Shown one piece after another: positions 1-62,000 of a stretch of DNA of 62,000 bases. The first letter of the stretch is position 1, and the number at the start of each line of letters is the position of its first letter. Below the pieces are notes generated by a model. The model saw nothing but the letters and a program-made list of their open reading frames with translations, did not search any database and had not been told where the DNA came from. This stretch comes from Glandiceps talaboti (Eukaryota > Hemichordata > Enteropneusta > Spengelidae): contig NC_135564.1 in the NCBI RefSeq assembly GCF_964340395.1, forward strand, positions 17,336,931 to 17,398,930, given 5' to 3'. The translations under genes and the position numbers were made by a program.

Positions 1-166
1 TACATTTTTTGTAACTTAATATCGTAACTATTTTCCACTATACCTGTTTGCATACCTGTTAGTATAGACTATTGCAGCAGTAGTAATGATGGCATGCAAC
101 TATGGCATTCCATGGTCAAGCCACCACACGATCCAAATGTCCTAAACTGAAAACTATACTACGTAC

Positions 167-56817
<56,651 letters not shown>

Positions 56818-57140
56818 TTTGCCTTCTTTTTAGGTGTCTTCCAACCGTGCAATATAATCGACTTTCATTCAACAGAGATGCATATCAGGAAAAACATTGT
56901 CGACCCAGGCTGCCATGATCCCCCAGAGTACAGCAGACTGAATACGTTTACAGTCTGTCTGCTGTTTTTGCGTTCTTGTGAATACACTGACCTTTTTCAG
57001 ATTGTCAACTGATGAGGGCGCTATACACACTGACTTCGGCGACCGACCAGCGACCGACCAAAACTTTATTATGACTTTTGCCCTGGACTTTTGTTCATAT
57101 GTGATCACATTAGTTCGTTTGTCATGGTTCCTTCTCAAAA
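56818..57140 (-). promoter_or_regulatory. VPS13: Probable VPS13 5'UTR and promoter region
   Basis: The 300 bases before the start codon are locally richer in CpG than the introns (for example the repeated GCGACCGACC around 57035-57058). I see no TATA box at a convincing distance and cannot place the transcription start. A further non-coding 5' exon upstream is not excluded. Confidence 0.35.
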
Positions 57141-57235
57141 GTTAAGAAGTTTAAAATAAGAGACTTTTTATATTAAAGGTTATACCAATATAAGTATCAA
57201 TATCACTTTTCAAATTGAAATGTTACCTCCTAGCC

Positions 57236-57310
57236 CTCCTATTCTACGAGGGCTAGGCCGGGGGGCCGGTGGGGGGGGGGGGGGGGGGGGGCTAGGACTA
57301 CGAGCTATTT
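57236..57310. repeat. G-run with flanking inverted GGGCTAG
   Basis: 21 consecutive G (57271-57291) after CCGGGGGGCCGGT, within TAGCCCTCC...GAGGGCTAGG. Length may be an assembly estimate. Confidence 0.85.
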
Positions 57311-58125
57311 AACCACAGGTACTTGTTTCCCGAGATATGTATCAGAACATTTCTATCAGAAAACAATAATTTTCTATGGCTTATCCAATGCACACACCTG
57401 GCCATTCAAAATAGCTATTAAAGTCCTTGTGCAAAATTTAAACCACCATTGACTGCCCAGTCGCAGTCATCTACACTATATAAATGGGGACCTGGTAGGA
57501 CAGAGGACAACTTTGATTACAAGTTGCAAGAATCTTATGCTCCCCAGGAATTTGAGGAAGTAAAGGGGTAATTGTGCTATTATAGGTCTATGTAAGGGGT
57601 AATAATAACTTGACTATGCCTAGAGATTTGCTTGCAAAGAACAGACACATTCTTATATTCATTATAAATGTCCACATTATTATTAGAAAGTGAAATATCT
57701 AAATTGACAATTAACCAGAATGAGATGTTGAATTCAAATATCAAACTATAAATAGGGAATACCCTAAACATTCATTCCCAGATGTCAATATCAAGATTTT
57801 TTTCTGAGGTGAGAAATTGTGTTCATCAAACTGTCATTACATCCCTTGTTGGGGTCATTTGCACTTTTTTGCTTTCAAATGTTTTGCTGCTGAAAAATTG
57901 CCTCTTTTGGGACAATATTGCATTACATAGTGAAGTGTAGTGTAGTGTACTCAATGGTATTGCATTGTTTTGTATTTGAATATACTACATTTTATTGCAT
58001 AGAATTGTACTGTACTATTGTACTGCATAGTATTGTATTGTATTGTATTGTAATTTATAATATACCTAGTGATAATGCTGTGCCATGATTCACTAGAATC
58101 AGTCACGTGATAGGAAAATAGAATG

Positions 58126-58147
58126 ACTATTTCCCTAGGGAAATAGT
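58126..58147. repeat. Perfect 22-bp palindrome
   Basis: ACTATTTCCCT/AGGGAAATAGT, flanked by CACGTGA (58104) and TCACGTGACC (58167). Confidence 0.95.
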
Positions 58148-58260
58148 TCCATCAATTTTTACATGGTCACGTGACCACCGCGCGTTCACAGCAGGTCAAA
58201 ATGGCAGCTTCTGACAATGTCGTCTGCCACTGCGAGTTCACAGCAGGAGGTATATTATAA

Positions 58261-58449
58261 AACACATATCGCCTGGCCTATATTCGGGCTATAGCACCCG
58301 TTCAATACCCCCTCGTGACTGTGAGTTACCAGAATCAATACGATACAAGCCTTTGGCCTCGGGAAATAGCATGTGCTTCTGGTAACACAGTCCCTCGGGT
58401 GTAATAAACGGGTGCTATAGCCCTCATGGCCAGGCAATATGTGTTCAAT
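58261..58449. mobile_element. Foldback element, ~70-bp arms
   Basis: AACACATATCGCCTGGCCTA, GGGCTATAGCACCCGTT...TTACCAGAA on the left is inverted as TTCTGGTAACACAG...AACGGGTGCTATAGCCCTC...GGCAATATGTGTT on the right. Confidence 0.87.
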
Positions 58450-59264
58450 ATTGTATTGTATTGCATTGCATATAGTATTGCACATAATGTATTACATGCA
58501 TTGTACTGTTCTGGATAGTATTGTATCATCATGTATTACATATCATTGTATCTTAATGTATTGAATGTATTGTACTACATAGTATTGTATCATGATATAT
58601 TGAATGTACTGTACAGCATAGTATTGTATCATAATGTATTCAATGTACTGTATTGTATCGTATTGTTTCAAAATGTATCGTATGTATTGTACTGCATAGT
58701 ATTGTATCAGTGTATTGTACTTTACTGCATCGTATTGTATCATAACGTATGCAATGTACTTTACTGCATAGTATTGTATCATAATGTATTACATGTATTG
58801 TACTGCATAGCATTGGGGATTCAGTGTATTGTACTGCATAGTATTGTATCGTAATGTACTGTATGTATTGTATTGTACTGCACTGTAATGTATTGTATTG
58901 TATTGTATTTCATTGTATTTGTTAAGTGATAACCTGCAACAAACCACACATAGTCGACACTAAAGTTCATTTTATTTGGAATGCCGTAAACTTTATTTGT
59001 GAGATGAAATCAACTGTAGTCAATACATTACATGTATCTCTACAAGCAAAACTCTTTACAAGCAACACTGAAAAATATAATTTACAACTTTACAATTCTC
59101 GCTTGTAAATTTAGAAATCAAGCCATGTCACTATTTTATCTGAGAAAATTACAGTAAACATTTAATGCTACTTTCCTTTCCTCTAATAAGTAAACTTTTT
59201 TACACAGTCCTGTGTCTTACCACTATAATTGTTGGCCTATGCACTCTATTGAATAACAGTTGCA

Positions 59265-59600
59265 ATGGCCATTGTTTGTCGCCATGACTACTGCAATGGT
59301 TGCCATGGTCATTGTAATGGTTGTCATGGCTGTTGTAACAGTTGCAATGGCCACTGTATTTGCTGCCACAGCCATTATAACAGTTGTCATGATCATTGTA
59401 ATTGTTGCCATGGCCACTGTAATGGTTGGCAAGACCATTGGAATGGTTGCCATGATCATTGGAATGGTTGTGAATGCCATTGTAACAGTTGCCATAGCCA
59501 TTGTAACGGTTGTCATGGATATTCAATTAGTTTTACTGGCCTCTGTGATGGTTGCCATGACCACTGCAATGGTTGCTATGGCTACTGTAATGGTTGACAC
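59265..59600. repeat. ~24-bp minisatellite GCCATGGCCATTGTAATGGTT
   Basis: About 14 degenerate 24-bp units (TGGTTGCCATGGCCACTGTA). The unit is a multiple of three, so several frames on both strands remain open without being genes. Confidence 0.92.
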
Positions 59601-59814
59601 CAACAGTACAATAGTTTAAGAACAATAATTTATTTCCTCTTAACAGAAAACTTACTTTGAAATTTGGAATTAATATAGTCTCGGAGTAGTGTGAAAATTA
59701 CTGGTAAATTGAAATTACAGTGTTATCATTTCATAATTTCCTATTATGATTTATGAATAACATGACACCAGCAGAATTCCATATTTTGTTTGTTTTTATG
59801 ATAATTTAGTTTAG

Positions 59815-59958
59815 AATGAACTATAGTCTTCTTAGATTGTAAGATACGTCGTGATATGTTCCGCCCTCACTACCCTCCTCTCACCAGTTTGGGGTTGGCC
59901 GATGTGTGAGGGTGCCCCATCGCGCGTACCTTACAGACTATAGTCTTGTTTGATGAAC
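59815..59958. mobile_element. Foldback element, ~50-bp arms
   Basis: GAACTATAGTCTTCTTAGAT...GCCCTCAC is inverted as GTGAGGGTGCCCC...CTTACAGACTATAGTCTTG. Confidence 0.8.
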
Positions 59959-60837
59959 AACACACTTTCTCTACAAGTTTCAATAATTTCATTGGAAATG
60001 GTAAACCTCAAGTACAAAGTGAATATCTGATTTCATTTTGATAAATTTGCAATAATTATTTCAAATGACATACATACATTACTGTCTTATATACTAAACC
60101 AGAGACTTGTCTTTGATTTTGACTTTCTAATCTAATGCTCCTATACCAATAACAAACTCTGTGTTTCTTGATCCATTTTTCTGGACTACATGTCAAGCTG
60201 GGTATCCATAGAAACGAACGCATCAACTTCACAACAGAGTATGTCAGTAGTACTCCATCATACATTGACAGACCACTTGTAACTGACTACTTCATTCAAA
60301 TGGTTACGGTTTTAGACCTAATTCCACCTTTCAGTCAGAATATAAGTCCTGTATGGACACGATCGGTTACAGCTCTCGATGGTAATTTAAAATTTCGAAC
60401 TGATTTTTAATAGGTGGTAAAAAACACAACATTGAGTTTGCTGTTTGTATAGAATTGTTAGATTGCCAACTACAAATCTCTGGTCTATTTTTACCCAAAC
60501 TTTCACTTGTAATCGAAACTGTAACAAGACTATCACAACCAGCTGAAGCATAAAATTGGTCGAAGACTCAAGCCATCATTTTTATAATCATCATACTGTG
60601 TATACAGACAAACTACCACCTGATGTTGTTGGTAGTCAACTATCACATACTTTTCTCCAAACCACTACAATACAATCCTTGTCACCAGAAATATAATTTT
60701 ACCACCTAGGTGCAACACAGAAATAACAATTATCCAATTTCTTGGTTGATACCATGACTTCCACTCCACAGACTACACATGCATTATTAAAGGTGCATAT
60801 GAGAATAAGTCAACCATAATGTTATATTTGACCCCCT

Positions 60838-60991
60838 AGAATGATGTAAAATACTAAGCCATGTTCTATTTGACCCCCTAGCATCATGTAAAATATTTAG
60901 CCTAGAATCCAGACAATTGGGGATTTTGAATTCCGATTTCCCCATAACAAATAACAAATTAAAACCACCATCTGCATGGATTCCAGGCTAC
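60838..60991. mobile_element. 45-bp duplication and small TAGCCTGGAATCCA inverted-end element
   Basis: ATTTGACCCCCTAG...TGTAAAATA occurs twice (60832, 60874). Next to it TAGCCTAGAATCCAGACA (60899) and TGCATGGATTCCAGGCTA (60974) are inverted ends of a ~93-bp element. Confidence 0.7.
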
Positions 60992-61498
60992 AAAATGCTA
61001 TGCAGATATCAAAATTCAAAGTGTCTACATAATACTATTTCTGGACAATAATATTGTAAGAAATTGATGTATGAATATTCATAACCACAGAGATTAATTG
61101 TCACTCTATTGTTACACACTGGTTGATGTACAGAGGAAGGGTTAGCGTATACAATACATTTCACACACAATATAATATGTTTGTAAAAGCTGATATAAAA
61201 GAGAGAATAGCATTATCCATCATTTTTCTTGCCTTCTGTTTTTGTCCTCCCCTTGTTTACAATGTATTTACATACTGGGCAAAAACGCAAGGCAACAACA
61301 CATATCTGGGCCTCTTTTTTCATCAGATTAACATTTCATATATAAAGTGTGTTACTCTTTCTTTGGAATGTTTTTCTCCATATGTTTACATGTGTGTGTA
61401 TAAGATGAATGATTCTAAAATCGGAAAAATACAAAAGTAGAAAAGTTGGAAGACAGACTAAAGGTTGAAATGTGATCTAATCCCTGATTTACTGAATG

Positions 61499-61930
61499 TA
61501 TCGAGTAAAATGATTGGTGGTTGAAATGTCAACAAGTGTAATGATTGGTGGTTGAAATGTCAACAAGTGTAATGATTGGTGGTTGAAATGTAACAAGTGT
61601 AATGATTGGTAGTTGAAATGTAACAAGTGTAATGATTGGTGGTTGAAACGTAACAGGTGTAATGATCGGTGGTTGACATGTAACAAGTGTAATGATTGGT
61701 GGTTGAAATGTAACAGGTGTAATGATTGGTGGACCAGGTTGAAATGTAACATGTGTAATGATTGGTAGTTGAAATGTAACAATTGTAATGATTGGTGGTT
61801 GAAATGTAACATGTGTAATGATTGGTGGTTGAAATGTAACAATTGTAATGATTGGTGGTTGAATTGTAACAAGTGTAATGGTTGGTGGTTGAAATGTAAC
61901 AAGTGTAATGATTGGTGGTTGAAATGTAAT
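61499..61930. repeat. ~30-bp minisatellite, ~15 copies
   Basis: Unit TGTAATGATTGGTGGTTGAA, ATGTAACAAG; ACATG, ACAAT and ACAGG variants; one copy has an inserted GACCAGG. Confidence 0.95.
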
Positions 61931-62000
61931 GATATGAAACAAGAAAGTGACAACTGGATATTATGTTAATCAAATGGAAACTGTATACGATAAAACAACT

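Larger units (their letters stand above)
57920..58920. repeat. Degenerate TATTGTACTGCATAG repeats interrupted by foldback element
   Basis: Pentamer-like ATTGT repeats at 57930-58060 and a ~32-bp unit (TGTACTGCATAGTATTGTAT, CATAATGTATT) at 58440-58920. The 58080-58450 elements appear to be inserted into one former array. Confidence 0.85.

Noticed and set aside
56869-57138. 89-codon frame just upstream of VPS13
   Set aside because: Out of frame with the true start, which is fixed by the conserved MVFES beginning; probably 5'UTR/promoter.
58531-58854. Tyr/Ile/Leu-rich 107-codon frame
   Set aside because: ATTGTA-type repeat.
60168-60410. 80-codon plus-strand frame upstream of VPS13
   Set aside because: More varied than the repeats but no motif, splice signal or promoter that I can support.
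61489-61973. Overlapping ~137-154-codon frames at the right end
   Set aside because: Minisatellite translation in three frames.

Overview
The window is a piece of an animal nuclear genome. The evidence is one long intron-rich gene with GT-AG introns, 36% or so G+C by eye, and many microsatellites, minisatellites, foldback and terminal-inverted-repeat elements, a tRNA-derived SINE and a LINE relic. I cannot name the species. The gene content and the repeat style fit a bilaterian marine invertebrate (deuterostome or spiralian); this is inference.

One gene dominates. Spliced from the minus strand between 56817 and 167, 22 exons join in perfect phase into 963 codons that start MVFESLITDLMNKYLGDF and follow vertebrate VPS13A/VPS13C from the Chorein_N lipid-transfer entrance to the acidic FFAT-like region. 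The gene runs off the left edge of the window, so only the N-terminal part is here. Intron 1 is 24 kb, intron 18 is 7.2 kb and intron 2 is 4.4 kb; the other introns are mostly short. 56818-57140 is the 5'UTR/promoter side and 57141-62000 is upstream flank with repeats only.

The most unusual thing is how the tandem repeats are built. Six exons (3, 10, 12, 15, 17, 18) have one edge, with its splice site, copied next to the true exon. Two of these became large arrays: 14 copies of an exact 103-bp unit carrying most of exon 10 and its 5' splice site (18822-20250), and 13 copies of a 91-92-bp unit carrying the start of exon 18, its polypyrimidine tract and its 3' splice site (10128-11276). In the exon 10 array, six of the seven variable positions I can find are third-codon-position changes that are silent in the VPS13 frame.

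Mobile DNA fills the introns: a 1.8-kb element with perfect 62-bp inverted ends flanked by TTAA (11916-13719), three copies of a ~370-390-bp TTAGGCCTAA-ended element, several foldback elements (18054, 29857, 45450, 49953, 54141, 58261, 59815), a tRNA-SINE (23708), a LINE 3' end (39781-40175), and two other dispersed families with two copies each. Short motifs resembling the CTCF core (CCACTAG-G-GGCGC) recur, including one tandem array at 14298-14580. No other protein gene is convincingly present.
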